Of a stretch of DNA of 8,220 nucleotides, positions 1 through 7,191 are shown piece by piece (the stretch's first letter is position 1; each line of letters begins with the position of its first letter). The translations under genes and the position numbers were made by a program. Source of the DNA: Micrococcaceae bacterium UBA7136 (GTDB lineage Bacteria > Actinomycetota > Actinomycetes > Actinomycetales > Micrococcaceae); assembly GCA_002492045.1 (NCBI GenBank), contig DKXC01000098.1, positions 1 to 8,220 on the forward strand, in the 5' to 3' direction. The notes beneath the pieces are model-generated. The model searched no databases and was not told the origin of the DNA. It saw only the letters and a list, made by a program, of their open reading frames with translations.

Positions 1-2157
1 GAGGGCCCGGACGCCGACCTGACCCAGGTGGTCATGGATGAGTTCCATTTCTACTCTGACCCGCAGCGGGGCTGGGCCTGGCAGCTGCCCCTGCTGGACC
101 TGCCCCAGGCCCAGTTTCTGCTCATGAGCGCTACCCTGGGCGACACCAGCCATTTTGAGCGGGATCTGACCAAGCTGACTGGACGGCCCACCGAGCTGGT
201 CTCTAGCCAGCAGCGGCCTATCCCCCTCTCCTACAGTTACTCTAAGGAGCCGCTCAACGAGACGGTAGCTGAACTGGTCTCAACTCACCAGGCGCCGGTC
301 TATATTGTTCACTTTTCGCAGTTGCAGGCTATTGATACGGCCTCTGCCCTCATGAGCCTGGCCATTGCCTCTAAGGAGGAGAAGCAGAAGATTCAGGAGC
401 TGATTGCGGGCTTCCGTTTCTCAGCCGGCTTTGGCCAGCAGCTACAGCGCTACCTAAAGAACGGGATTGGTATTCACCATGCCGGCATGTTGCCTAAGTA
501 CCGTCGCCTGGTGGAGCAGCTGGCCCAGGCTGGCCTGCTCAAGGTTATTTGCGGTACTGACACCCTGGGTGTGGGCATTAACGTGCCGATTCGGACGGTG
601 CTTTTGACGGCCTTGTCTAAGTTTGATGGCCAGCGTACCCGCCGGCTCAAGTCTCGTGAGTTCCATCAGATTGCGGGCCGGGCTGGCCGGGCCGGTTTCG
701 ATACCTCTGGCTATGTGGTGGCTCAGGCCCCTGAGCATGAGATTGAGAATGAGCGGCTGACCGCTAAGGCCCATGCCAAGTTTGATGGTGACCAGAAGCG
801 GATGGCCCAGTCTCTACGGGGCAAGAAGAAGAAACCACCCCAGGGTTTTGTGGCCTGGAGCGATAAGACCTTTGACCAGCTGATCTCTTCAGCCCCTGAG
901 GCCCTGACTTCTTCTTTCACTATGACTCACTCTATGCTGCTGAATATTTTGCAGCGGCAGGCCGACCCCTATGCGGTTGTTGACCGGCTGATTGAGGCCT
1001 CCTACGAGTCTGAGGCCCGCAAGGAAGCCCTGAAAGAGCAGGCTGCTGCCCTCTTTCAGGAGCTCATTACTGGTGGGGTTGTTGAGGAGCTAGAGGCCCC
1101 GGATGAGTTTGGCCGCAAGGTCCGTTTGACGGTCTCTTTGCAGGAGAACTTTGCCCTTAACCAGCCCCTGGCCCCTTTTGCCCTGGGTGCCCTGACCCTG
1201 CTGGACCCTGAGTCTGATTCTTATGCCCTGGATGCTGTCTCTGTACTGGAGGCTATCTTGGAGCGTCCCCGGCAGGTGCTGCTAGCCCAGGAGAAGAAGG
1301 CCAAGAGCGAGGCCCTGGCTGAGATGAAGGCTGACGGGCTGGATTATAACGAGCGGATGGCTGAGCTGGATAAGGTGACCTACCCCCAGCCCCTGGCTGA
1401 CCTGCTAGAACAGGCCTTTGAGACCTACCTGTCTTCGGCCCCCTACCTGCGGGAGTTTGAGCTAGAGCCTAAGAGCGTGGTGCGGGACATGTACGAGCGG
1501 GCTATGGGCTTTGGCGACTACATTAAGTTCTATGGGCTGGAGCGGTCTGAGGGTATTCTCCTGCGCTACCTGTCGGATGCTTACCGGGCCCTGCGCCAGA
1601 CCCTGCCCACCAGCGCCCTCAATGAGGATCTGGAGGATATTATCGCCTGGCTGGGCGAGATTGTTCGCCAGACTGACTCCTCCCTGGTGGATGAGTGGGA
1701 GAAGCTAGCTGCCGGTGAGGAGGTAGCCCCGGTGCAGGAGACCCTAGAGGAGCTAGTGGCTGAGACGGCCCCCAAGGTGACGGCTAATCTTCGGGCCTTT
1801 AAGGTCATGGTTCGTAATGCCCTCTTCCGCCGGGTGGAGCTTTTTGCTGATGAGCGGGACAGGATCCTGGGTGAGCTGGATGGTGACTTGTCTGGTTGGG
1901 ATGCTGACCGCTGGGCTGAGGCCATGGACGATTATTTTGAGGAGTATGAGGATCTCTATACGGATGCTGAGGCCCGCTCCCCCAAGCTCTTTAAGCTGGA
2001 TGAGTCTGGCGGCGGTCAGGGCTTCTGGGCGGCAGAACAGACCTTCTCGGACCCTGAGGATAACCACGATTTTGGGATCCGAGCCCGGGTTGACCTGGCA
2101 GCCTCAGACGAGGCTGGCGCCCCCGTCATCCTAATCGACAGCGTGGGTGCCTTCTAA
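1..2157 (+). CDS. Ski2-like DEAD/DEAH-box helicase with DUF3516-type C-terminus (5' end missing)
   Basis: This is a superfamily 2 helicase, probably acting on RNA in the cytoplasm. The frame is open from base 1, so the N-terminus with the Walker A motif lies outside the window; the GTG at 28 and ATG at 34 are internal codons. Visible motifs in order are the motif II box DEFH (bases 37-48), motif III SATLG (about 127-141), VYIVHF (about 298-315), motif V GTDTLGVGINVP (about 553-588) and motif VI QIAGRAGRAGFD (about 667-702). The roughly 470 residues after motif VI are acidic and helical, with a basic KKKK patch near 820. They end in a DNHDFGIRARVDLAASDEAG segment that I associate with the DUF3516 family of actinobacterial helicases. 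The gene stops with TAA at 2155 and is followed by a terminator-like hairpin. Actinobacterial HelY is a related Ski2-like protein, but the DUF3516 form fits better. The precise substrate is unknown. The helicase call is very sure, the subfamily moderately so. Confidence 0.9.
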   Translation, partial: EGPDADLTQVVMDEFHFYSDPQRGWAWQLPLLDLPQAQFLLMSATLGDTSHFERDLTKLTGRPTELVSSQQRPIPLSYSYSKEPLNETVAELVSTHQAPVYIVHFSQLQAIDTASALMSLAIASKEEKQKIQELIAGFRFSAGFGQQLQRYLKNGIGIHHAGMLPKYRRLVEQLAQAGLLKVICGTDTLGVGINVPIRTVLLTALSKFDGQRTRRLKSREFHQIAGRAGRAGFDTSGYVVAQAPEHEIENERLTAKAHAKFDGDQKRMAQSLRGKKKKPPQGFVAWSDKTFDQLISSAPEALTSSFTMTHSMLLNILQRQADPYAVVDRLIEASYESEARKEALKEQAAALFQELITGGVVEELEAPDEFGRKVRLTVSLQENFALNQPLAPFALGALTLLDPESDSYALDAVSVLEAILERPRQVLLAQEKKAKSEALAEMKADGLDYNERMAELDKVTYPQPLADLLEQAFETYLSSAPYLREFELEPKSVVRDMYERAMGFGDYIKFYGLERSEGILLRYLSDAYRALRQTLPTSALNEDLEDIIAWLGEIVRQTDSSLVDEWEKLAAGEEVAPVQETLEELVAETAPKVTANLRAFKVMVRNALFRRVELFADERDRILGELDGDLSGWDADRWAEAMDDYFEEYEDLYTDAEARSPKLFKLDESGGGQGFWAAEQTFSDPEDNHDFGIRARVDLAASDEAGAPVILIDSVGAF

Positions 2158-2187
2158 GGAATTTCTGCCCACTTCTGTCTCGTGGCT

Positions 2188-2240
2188 CCTCCCCTAGTAG
2201 CCTGCCCTTCCGATGGGGCTGGCTCAGGGGAGGGCTCTTT
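2188..2240 (+). terminator. Probable intrinsic terminator after the helicase gene
   Basis: Bases 2188-2195 (cctcccct) pair perfectly with 2226-2233 (aggggagg). Inside this stem, 2199-2202 pairs with 2221-2224 and 2204-2207 with 2216-2219, leaving an eight-base loop. A T-rich run (ctctttattt) follows directly. It starts 31 bases after the helicase stop codon, as expected for a Rho-independent terminator on the plus strand. The T-tract is interrupted, so efficiency is uncertain. Confidence 0.6.
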
Positions 2241-2282
2241 ATTTCCCTAAGGAAAAATCCAGCAGTTAATAATTGGAAATAT

Positions 2283-2579
2283 TTAAACACCCAAAATAAA
2301 AACAGCTCCACAGATAACAGTTAGAAACATACACAAACCAAGCTGCCAGCTACACTTTCTGACATTTTCATGCTTCCTACTCGCAATGACAGCAGTTTGG
2401 CTTATCTGTGCACAAATTTGCCTAAAATTCGTATCGAGTTGCTCCCTTGATATATTTCGACTTCTCTTCAAACTGCACAAATAGCCATCCCTGCTTGCAT
2501 CCCCAAAATAAAATATATTTATTTCACCATTGTCAACAACGCTTTTAGATGTATTTGGCATATATGGAGGCTTATTCAT
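2283..2579 (-). CDS. Orphan 98-residue protein with a C-terminal membrane segment, AT-rich
   Basis: I do not recognise this protein. The minus-strand frame starts at ATG 2579 (MNKPPYMP) and ends at TAA 2283. It predicts a polar N-terminal half, a probably amphipathic helix (about residues 44-68, ISREQLDTNFRQICAQISQT), a short basic stretch (RKHENVRKC) and one hydrophobic segment at about residues 79-98 (LGLCMFLTVICGAVFILGV) that ends the protein. The pattern suggests a tail-anchored or single-pass membrane protein, with four cysteines. The stretch is about 37% GC by hand count, against GC-rich neighbours, and its codon use is unlike theirs, which suggests foreign origin. No Shine-Dalgarno sequence precedes the ATG. 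The start codon lies inside the left arm of an inverted repeat, and a second ATG seven codons in (2561) is equally unsupported. The frame stays open upstream through the repeat into antisense mshC, which I take as chance. It could be a real small gene, a decayed gene fragment or a spurious frame. Confidence 0.4.
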   Translation of the reverse strand: MNKPPYMPNTSKSVVDNGEINIFYFGDASRDGYLCSLKRSRNISREQLDTNFRQICAQISQTAVIASRKHENVRKCSWQLGLCMFLTVICGAVFILGV

Positions 2580-2711
2580 AAGGGTAGGCGAAGGCAGACT
2601 CGCGGCGATGCCGTTGGCATCGGGGCTGGCGTGAATCGCCGAGTTTACGAGGCGAGAGGGTGACGGCAAGCGCGAGTCTGCGAGCCTAGCCCGACCTAAT
2701 GAATAAGCCTC
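2567..2711. repeat. 145-bp inverted-repeat element with strong internal secondary structure
   Basis: The left arm GAGGCTTATTCAT (2567-2579) and right arm ATGAATAAGCCTC (2699-2711) are perfect 13-bp inverted repeats. Moving inward, 2582-2584 pairs with 2690-2692 and 2585-2589 with 2684-2688 (one bulged G). Then GCAGACTCGCG (2594-2604) pairs perfectly with CGCGAGTCTGC (2671-2681). The interior holds a 7-bp hairpin CGATGCC/GGCATCG (2606-2612 and 2616-2622, loop GTT) and a second weaker hairpin (2630-2635 with 2644-2649, or alternatively 2628-2631 with 2637-2640). About 80 bases can thus pair in one coaxial, branched fold. The interior is about 65% GC, beside a 37% GC stretch. No target-site duplication and no T-tract are visible on either side. 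It could be a structured RNA, a mshC leader, a small non-autonomous mobile element (MITE-like) or an invertible segment; the sequence alone does not decide. The pairing itself is certain. Confidence 0.8.
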
Positions 2712-2751
2712 AGAGAAGAAAAACAAGCAGACCTGAAAGGCCACCTTCCCT

Positions 2752-4038
2752 ATGCGCGCCTGGCAAGAACCCAGCATCCCCCAACTTCCCGGTAGGGCAC
2801 CCCTACCCAAAATTTTTGATACCGCCAGTGGCCAGCTCGAGGAGCTAGAAGCAGAGAAAGAAGCCAGCCTCTACGTCTGCGGCATTACCCCCTACGACGC
2901 CACCCACATGGGTCACGCCGCCACCTACCTGGCCTTCGACCTGCTCAACCGGGCCTGGCGGGACGCCGGGGTTCCGGTTCGTTTTGCCCAGAACGTCACC
3001 GACGTGGACGACCCCCTACTAGAACGGGCCCAGGCCACCGGGGTTGATTGGCAGGAACTAGCCCAGGATCAAATCGACCTTTTCCGTACCGATATGGAAG
3101 CCCTGCAGGTTATTCCTCCTAACCACTACGTCAGCGTGGTGGACTCTGTGCCCCAGGTAGCTCAGGCTGTTGAGAAGCTGCTAGAAGCAGGCCTGGCCTA
3201 CCGGGTGCCCTTTGTCGATGCCCAGGGCCAGCAGCAGCCGGACGGTGACATCTACTTTGACCTGGACGCAGCCAACGCCCTAGGTGCCCAGAGTGAGCAA
3301 GGGTGGCAGCTAGGGCAGGTTGCCCACTACAGCCTAGAAGAAATGCTAGAGATTTCTGCCCAGCGCGGGGGAGACCCCCAGCGGCAGGGCAAGAAGAACC
3401 CCCTAGATCCTCTGCTCTGGCGGGTGGAGCGTGACGGTGAACCCGCCTGGGAGAGCCCGGTAGGACGGGGACGTCCTGGCTGGCATATTGAGTGCAGTGT
3501 TATCTCCCAGACCTACCTGGGCGCGCCTTTCTCGGTGCAGGGTGGCGGCTCAGACCTCATCTTCCCCCACCACGACCTAGGCGCCAGCCACTCCTTTGCC
3601 CTCAGCGGCCAGCCCATGGCCCGTCATTACATGCACACCGGCATGGTGGGCTTAGACGGAGAAAAGATGAGCAAGTCCCTGGGCAACCTGGTGCTTGTGT
3701 CTAACCTGCGCAAGGCTGGGGTAGAGCCGGTCGCTATCCGTCTGGCGATTTTGGCCAACCACTATGCCGACGACTGGTTCTGGGAGGACGCCCTCTTAGA
3801 ACAGGCCCAACAGCGGCTGGAACTGTACCGCTCTGCCCTAGCGGCGGCAGCAGGGGAACCGGATGAGGCCTCCTTGGCCCTGCTGGAGCAGGTTCGCCAG
3901 CTTCTGGCCCAGAACCTTAACAGCCCGGCAGCCTTGGAGGCTGTGGACGCCTGGGCCCAGGGCGTCTTGGAAGGGGGCGGATCAGGTGGCCAGCTGGTCA
4001 AGGACCTGCTGCTGGCCCGCCTGGGCCTGGCCCTCTAG
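2752..4038 (+). CDS. mshC: Cysteine--1-D-myo-inosityl 2-amino-2-deoxy-alpha-D-glucopyranoside ligase (mycothiol ligase)
   Basis: MshC catalyses the ATP-dependent joining of L-cysteine to GlcN-Ins, the step before final acetylation in mycothiol synthesis, in the cytoplasm. It is a class I cysteinyl-tRNA synthetase paralogue that lacks the tRNA-binding C-terminal region, and the 428-residue length fits MshC rather than CysS. Visible features are the N-terminal MshC-like opening (PGRAPLPKIFDT), a CGITPYDATHMGH block with the zinc ligand Cys43 and the HIGH-type signature at 52-55, NVTDVDDP (81-88), and WHIEC with Cys248. FPHHDLGASH (271-280) supplies the histidine zinc ligand, and KMSKS is at 305-309. 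All key residues are present. The ATG at 2752 is chosen because the MRAWQEPSIPQLPGR opening matches family N-termini. A GAAAGG at 2735-2740 lies 11 bases upstream as a modest ribosome binding site. The structured 2567-2711 element ends 40 bases before the start and may lie in the leader. The gene converges on the PAC2 gene with a 15-bp gap and no clear terminator between them. CysS is the only serious alternative. Confidence 0.95.
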   Translation: MRAWQEPSIPQLPGRAPLPKIFDTASGQLEELEAEKEASLYVCGITPYDATHMGHAATYLAFDLLNRAWRDAGVPVRFAQNVTDVDDPLLERAQATGVDWQELAQDQIDLFRTDMEALQVIPPNHYVSVVDSVPQVAQAVEKLLEAGLAYRVPFVDAQGQQQPDGDIYFDLDAANALGAQSEQGWQLGQVAHYSLEEMLEISAQRGGDPQRQGKKNPLDPLLWRVERDGEPAWESPVGRGRPGWHIECSVISQTYLGAPFSVQGGGSDLIFPHHDLGASHSFALSGQPMARHYMHTGMVGLDGEKMSKSLGNLVLVSNLRKAGVEPVAIRLAILANHYADDWFWEDALLEQAQQRLELYRSALAAAAGEPDEASLALLEQVRQLLAQNLNSPAALEAVDAWAQGVLEGGGSGGQLVKDLLLARLGLAL

Positions 4039-4053
4039 CAGCAGAAACAGGGC

Positions 4054-4932
4054 CTAAGCCGCCGAGTTACCCTTCCCCTTGAGGAAGCGTTCAAACTCGG
4101 CGGCTATATCCACCTTGAGTAGATCCTGCATATCCTGCTGGGCCTCCCGGCTACTCTCGAGCTGCTGGACGTAGGCTCGTAGCTCAGGCTCTTCTTCTAG
4201 CAGGTCCTGACTGCTCTGAACCCAGCTCTCAAGGTCTGCCTCGAGTCCCTTGAGGGGCAGGTCTAGGGCCAGAATCTCCCCTAAAGCTTTGACCAGGGTT
4301 AGGAGCCCCTTGGGCTGGGGCGGGTGGGCTAGATAGTGGGGGATAGAGACCCAGAGAGAAAGAGAGGCCAACTGGGCCTGGGCAGCAGCCTGGGCCAGGA
4401 CACCCACCATGCCGGTGGGGCCGGTGTAGCTGTTTGCTTCCAGGCCGGTGAGGGCCTGCAACTCAGCTGATTCGCTGCTGACAGCCAGGGGGAAATCCAT
4501 GGTGTGGGGCACCTCGTCCAGCAGAGAGCCGGTCAGGATGAACAAGTCAACCTTTTCTCGACGGGCTAGCTCAAGCACCTGGTCCCGGTAGGACTTCCAG
4601 TTCAGGTTGGGTTCTGGACCCAGCAGAGTGATAATCCTGAGGCCCTGCCGGGGCATGAAACTAAAGAAGCGAGTCTCTGGCCAGCTGATGGCCCGTCCCC
4701 CGTCTGGGCTTGCCTCTAGCTGGGGACGGGTTTCGGTGTAGAGATAGTAGGATTCGGACTCAAACCCCTGGTAGGGGCTAGCCGAAAACTGCTTCTGTAA
4801 CCAGGTCACAGCATCTGTTGCTACCTCACCTGCGTCATTCCAGCCTTCTAAGGCAAGGAGCAGGACAGTCTTTTCCTCCTGGTGACTGGGCAGACTGGCC
4901 AGGAGGTTCTGGGGCAGGGAGGGAATCATCAT
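4054..4932 (-). CDS. PAC2 (proteasome assembly chaperone 2) family protein
   Basis: The protein belongs to the PAC2 family, related to the eukaryotic/archaeal proteasome assembly chaperones. Its bacterial role is not established. Recognisable blocks, counted from the upstream ATG at 4977, are the VLLLALEGWNDAGEVA opening strand and loop (about 38-53), LLGPEPNLNW (about 118-127), the DEVPHTM loop (about 153-159), GPTGMVGVL (about 185-193) and IPHYLAHP (about 211-218). A charged, helical C-terminal tail follows. These are the conserved positions of actinobacterial PAC2 proteins, and the length (292-307 residues) is normal. The start is ambiguous. ATG 4977 has no ribosome binding site, and the 15 residues it adds (rich in Gly and Arg) do not look conserved. 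The tandem ATGs at 4932 and 4929 follow a weak GGGA, and an AGGAGG lies about 20 bases upstream. I prefer 4932, which leaves about 80 bases for promoters divergent from the M50 gene. Its closeness to the Mpa gene makes a proteasome link plausible, but this is inference. Confidence 0.88.
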   Translation of the reverse strand: MMIPSLPQNLLASLPSHQEEKTVLLLALEGWNDAGEVATDAVTWLQKQFSASPYQGFESESYYLYTETRPQLEASPDGGRAISWPETRFFSFMPRQGLRIITLLGPEPNLNWKSYRDQVLELARREKVDLFILTGSLLDEVPHTMDFPLAVSSESAELQALTGLEANSYTGPTGMVGVLAQAAAQAQLASLSLWVSIPHYLAHPPQPKGLLTLVKALGEILALDLPLKGLEADLESWVQSSQDLLEEEPELRAYVQQLESSREAQQDMQDLLKVDIAAEFERFLKGKGNSAA

Positions 4933-5002
4933 TCGTCCCAGTCTACCCCCAGCCTCCTGCCCTAAGCTAGAGCCCATAAACTTAGAAGATAAACCCAGAT
5001 GC

Positions 5003-5009
5003 AGAGGAG
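5003..5009 (+). promoter_or_regulatory. Ribosome binding site of the M50 peptidase gene
   Basis: AGAGGAG lies five bases before the ATG at 5015 and fixes that start. The gap between this gene and the divergent PAC2 gene is only 37 bases if the latter starts at 4977, which is one reason to prefer the later PAC2 start. Confidence 0.7.
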
Positions 5010-5014
5010 AAAAG

Positions 5015-6109
5015 ATGAGTCAGGGATTACAGGTAGGACGAATCAGCGGGGCCCCCATCTACATTAAGCCCTCTTGGTTCCTCCTGAGTCTTCTGCTACT
5101 GCTGGTTTACAGTCAGCAGCTGTCCGCCTGGCCCTCCTTAAGCAGTAGCCAGGCTATCGGGGCGGCTAGTCTTATGCTCCTACTGCTGGGTCTGGGAGTT
5201 TTTTTACACGAGCTGGTTCACGCCCTCCTAGGACGCTGGCAGGGCCTGACCGTTCGTTCAATCTCCCTCAATATCTGGGGCGGGCAGACCCTCATGACCA
5301 CCGGCTCAGCCCCCACCTCTATTCTGGTAGCCCTGGGTGGGCCCCTCACTAACTTTTTACTGGCAGCCCTCAGCTACCTGATCTGGCAGCAGACTGCCAG
5401 CCCTCAAACCCTGGGCTTTCTCCTGGGGGCCCAGCTTAACCTGGCGGTGGGTATCTTTAACCTGCTTCCGGCCTCCTCTCTAGACGGTGGCCTGATTCTA
5501 GAGGCCCTAGTCACCCAGCTGACCGGACGCCGGTCCAGCGGCCTTAAGGCCAGCACCTACGCTAACTATCTTCTCTTGGCCCTTCTGGTCTTTCTGGTTC
5601 TGGGGCAGGGCTGGTACAGCTCTCCCTTCCTCCTGCTGGCTTCGGCAGCCCTGGCCTACTTTCTTTTTTCTTCTGCCTCTAAGAACTCTCAGCGTTTAGC
5701 CCTTAACCGGGAGACAGCCCACCCCCTGTCGGTTGCTAGCCTGACCTGCCCGGTTATCCAGGTCGGTCCGGAGCAGACCCTGGGGGAGTTTCTAACAAAC
5801 TGGGACGGGATTTCCCTGCCCTGGATTCAATATCAAGCTTCTTCCTACCTCATCTCTCCCGAGCTGCTGAAACTCAGCCAGGCCTCCCAGCTGTCCCAGC
5901 CCCTGCTCTCCTTTTCCTTAGAAGCAGCTCCTGAGCCCCTGCCCCTGAACCTGGGCTACCTGGACGTCCTGGACCACTACCAGGGATATCTCTCCCACCG
6001 CCTGCCCCAGGAGCTCCAGCAGGCCCCAGCCTGGCTGGTAGAGGATAGGGGGCAGGTCGTGGGAGCGATTCTGGGCCAAGAGATCGCCCAGCAGCTTTCA
6101 GCCCGCTAG
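5015..6109 (+). CDS. Site-2 protease family (M50) membrane zinc metallopeptidase
   Basis: This is a predicted intramembrane zinc peptidase that cleaves substrates within or near the cytoplasmic membrane. The zinc-binding HELVH motif is at residues 65-69, inside a hydrophobic helix. The second signature NLLPASSLDGG (149-159) supplies the third zinc ligand, Asp157. Hydrophobic segments at about 20-34, 46-70, 98-124, 134-152, 184-198 and 203-219 give roughly six membrane passes. The GRISGAPIYIKPSWFLL opening is typical of the S2P branch that carries CBS domains. After a short SASKNSQRLALNR linker the soluble C-terminus (about 236-364) resembles a degenerate CBS pair. CPVIQVGPEQTLGEFL resembles the first repeat, and the closing LVEDRGQVVGAILGQEIAQQL resembles the end of the second. 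It starts at ATG 5015 after a good ribosome binding site, diverges from the PAC2 gene and ends 69 bases before trmI. Its substrate is unknown; anti-sigma factors are one known class for this family. Confidence 0.9.
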   Translation: MSQGLQVGRISGAPIYIKPSWFLLSLLLLLVYSQQLSAWPSLSSSQAIGAASLMLLLLGLGVFLHELVHALLGRWQGLTVRSISLNIWGGQTLMTTGSAPTSILVALGGPLTNFLLAALSYLIWQQTASPQTLGFLLGAQLNLAVGIFNLLPASSLDGGLILEALVTQLTGRRSSGLKASTYANYLLLALLVFLVLGQGWYSSPFLLLASAALAYFLFSSASKNSQRLALNRETAHPLSVASLTCPVIQVGPEQTLGEFLTNWDGISLPWIQYQASSYLISPELLKLSQASQLSQPLLSFSLEAAPEPLPLNLGYLDVLDHYQGYLSHRLPQELQQAPAWLVEDRGQVVGAILGQEIAQQLSAR

Positions 6110-6178
6110 CTAGCAGACCCCCTATCTGAGAGAATAGGGAAGAAAACTCATTTCTTATCCAGAAAGACAGAAGAAGCT

Positions 6179-7186
6179 ATGACTACCCCTACCGGCAGCA
6201 TCAACCGCCGTGGCCCCTTCCGTGCTGGCGAGCGCGTCCAGCTCACTGACGAACGAGGTCGCATGACTACCATTACCCTGCTGGAGGGCGGGGAGTACCA
6301 TTCCCACCGGGGCTTTTTTAAGCACAGTCAGCTGATTGGCCATCCTGAGGGTACGGTGCTTGAGAACTCTGAGGGTTTTAAGTTTCAGGTTCTGCGTCCT
6401 CTCTATAAGGATTTTGTGCTGTCTATGCCTCGGGGTGCGGCCGTGGTTTACCCCAAGGACGCTGGTCAGATTGTGGCTATGGCTGATATTTTCCCTGGCG
6501 CCCGGGTGATTGAGGCTGGGGTTGGTTCTGGTGCCCTGTCTATTGCCTTGTTGCGGGCTGTGGGGGATCAGGGGCATTTGCGGTCTTTTGAGCGTCGGGA
6601 GGAGTTTGCTGATATTGCTCGGGGTAATATTGAGACTTTCTTTGGTGGTCAGCATCCGGCCTGGTCTTTGACTCTGGGAGATTTGGCTGAGGCTCTGGGT
6701 GAGGTTGAGGAGCCTGGCAGCGTGGATCGGGCGGTGCTGGACATGCTGGCGCCTTGGGAGTGCCTGGATGCGGTGGCGACTGCTTTGGCTCCTGGTGGTG
6801 TCATTATTTGTTATGTGGCCACGGTGACTCAGCTGTCTCGGGTGGCTGAGGCCCTGCGGGCTGATGGTCGTTTTACGGAGCCTGAGTCTCACGAGACTAT
6901 GGTGCGGGGTTGGCATGTTGAGGGTCTGGCAGTGCGTCCTGATCACCGGATGGTGGCCCATACTGGTTTCTTGATTACGGCCCGTCGTTTGGCGGATGGG
7001 GCGGAGCGTCTGGCGCCTAAGCGTCGGGCTTCTAAGACTGATTTTTCGGAAGAGGATTTGCAGGCCTGGACCCCGGTTGCTTTGGGGGAGCGGCAGGTTT
7101 CTGATCGGAAGTTGCGGCGGGCTGGGCGGGATGCTCAGGCGGCTGCCCGTCGGGCGGCTGAGGCTGCTGGGGAGCAGGAGGGCTAG
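6179..7186 (+). CDS. trmI: tRNA (adenine(58)-N(1))-methyltransferase
   Basis: TrmI uses S-adenosylmethionine to methylate N1 of adenine 58 in the T-loop of tRNA and normally works as a homotetramer. A small N-terminal beta domain (about 1-75, with GPFRAGERVQLTDERGR) precedes the Rossmann methyltransferase domain. FVLSMPRGAAVVYPKDAG (79-96) is the family's conserved entry. VIEAGVGSGALS (110-121) is the SAM-binding motif I, and VLDMLAPW (186-193) carries the catalytic-site aspartate Asp188. The basic C-terminal tail (about 280-335, KRRASKTDF and KLRRAGRDA) is typical of actinobacterial members. The ATG at 6179 follows an AGAAGAAG purine run (6169-6176). The mpa start codon lies five bases after its TAG, so the two are very likely co-transcribed. 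The first 40 codons are rich in C-ending codons (20 of 40 by hand count), whereas the rest of the gene strongly prefers G- and T-ending codons. Confidence 0.94.
   Translation: MTTPTGSINRRGPFRAGERVQLTDERGRMTTITLLEGGEYHSHRGFFKHSQLIGHPEGTVLENSEGFKFQVLRPLYKDFVLSMPRGAAVVYPKDAGQIVAMADIFPGARVIEAGVGSGALSIALLRAVGDQGHLRSFERREEFADIARGNIETFFGGQHPAWSLTLGDLAEALGEVEEPGSVDRAVLDMLAPWECLDAVATALAPGGVIICYVATVTQLSRVAEALRADGRFTEPESHETMVRGWHVEGLAVRPDHRMVAHTGFLITARRLADGAERLAPKRRASKTDFSEEDLQAWTPVALGERQVSDRKLRRAGRDAQAAARRAAEAAGEQEG
7176..7182 (+). promoter_or_regulatory. Ribosome binding site deciding the GTG start of mpa
   Basis: AGGAGGG lies inside the last codons of trmI, nine bases before the GTG at 7192. It is a strong Shine-Dalgarno match at good spacing and supports a non-ATG start for the ATPase. 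The first in-frame ATG is 83 codons further, which would delete the whole coiled coil. A second AGGAG (7185-7189) is too close to the GTG to be preferred. Confidence 0.7.
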
Positions 7187-7191
7187 GAGCG

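Noticed and set aside
1581..2067. Overlapping minus-strand frames opposite the helicase
   Set aside because: These are low-complexity Ser/Arg-rich shadows of the helicase coding sequence with no ribosome binding site or family resemblance.
2567..2711. Retron msr-msd or IscB-type omega RNA reading of the structured element
   Set aside because: The outer inverted repeats and multi-stem interior recall these RNAs, but no reverse transcriptase or RuvC/HNH nuclease frame is present within reach on either strand.
2283..2810. Long 175-codon minus-strand frame starting inside mshC
   Set aside because: Its first 77 codons are antisense to the mshC start and the hairpin, and their Arg/Ser/Ala-rich composition looks like a chance read-through. 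Only the part from 2579 down has independent character.
4039..4053. Bidirectional terminator between convergent mshC and the PAC2 gene
   Set aside because: The 15-base gap holds no palindrome or T-tract. Termination may occur inside the opposing gene.
6120..6139. Hairpin CCCTAT/ATAGGG between the M50 gene and trmI as a terminator
   Set aside because: The stem is only six base pairs with an eight-base loop and no T-tract, so read-through into trmI is as likely.
6155..6961. 268-codon minus-strand frame opposite trmI
   Set aside because: It lies antisense to a clearly conserved methyltransferase, is rich in His, Arg, Thr and Pro as expected from an antisense shadow, and has no recognisable motif.
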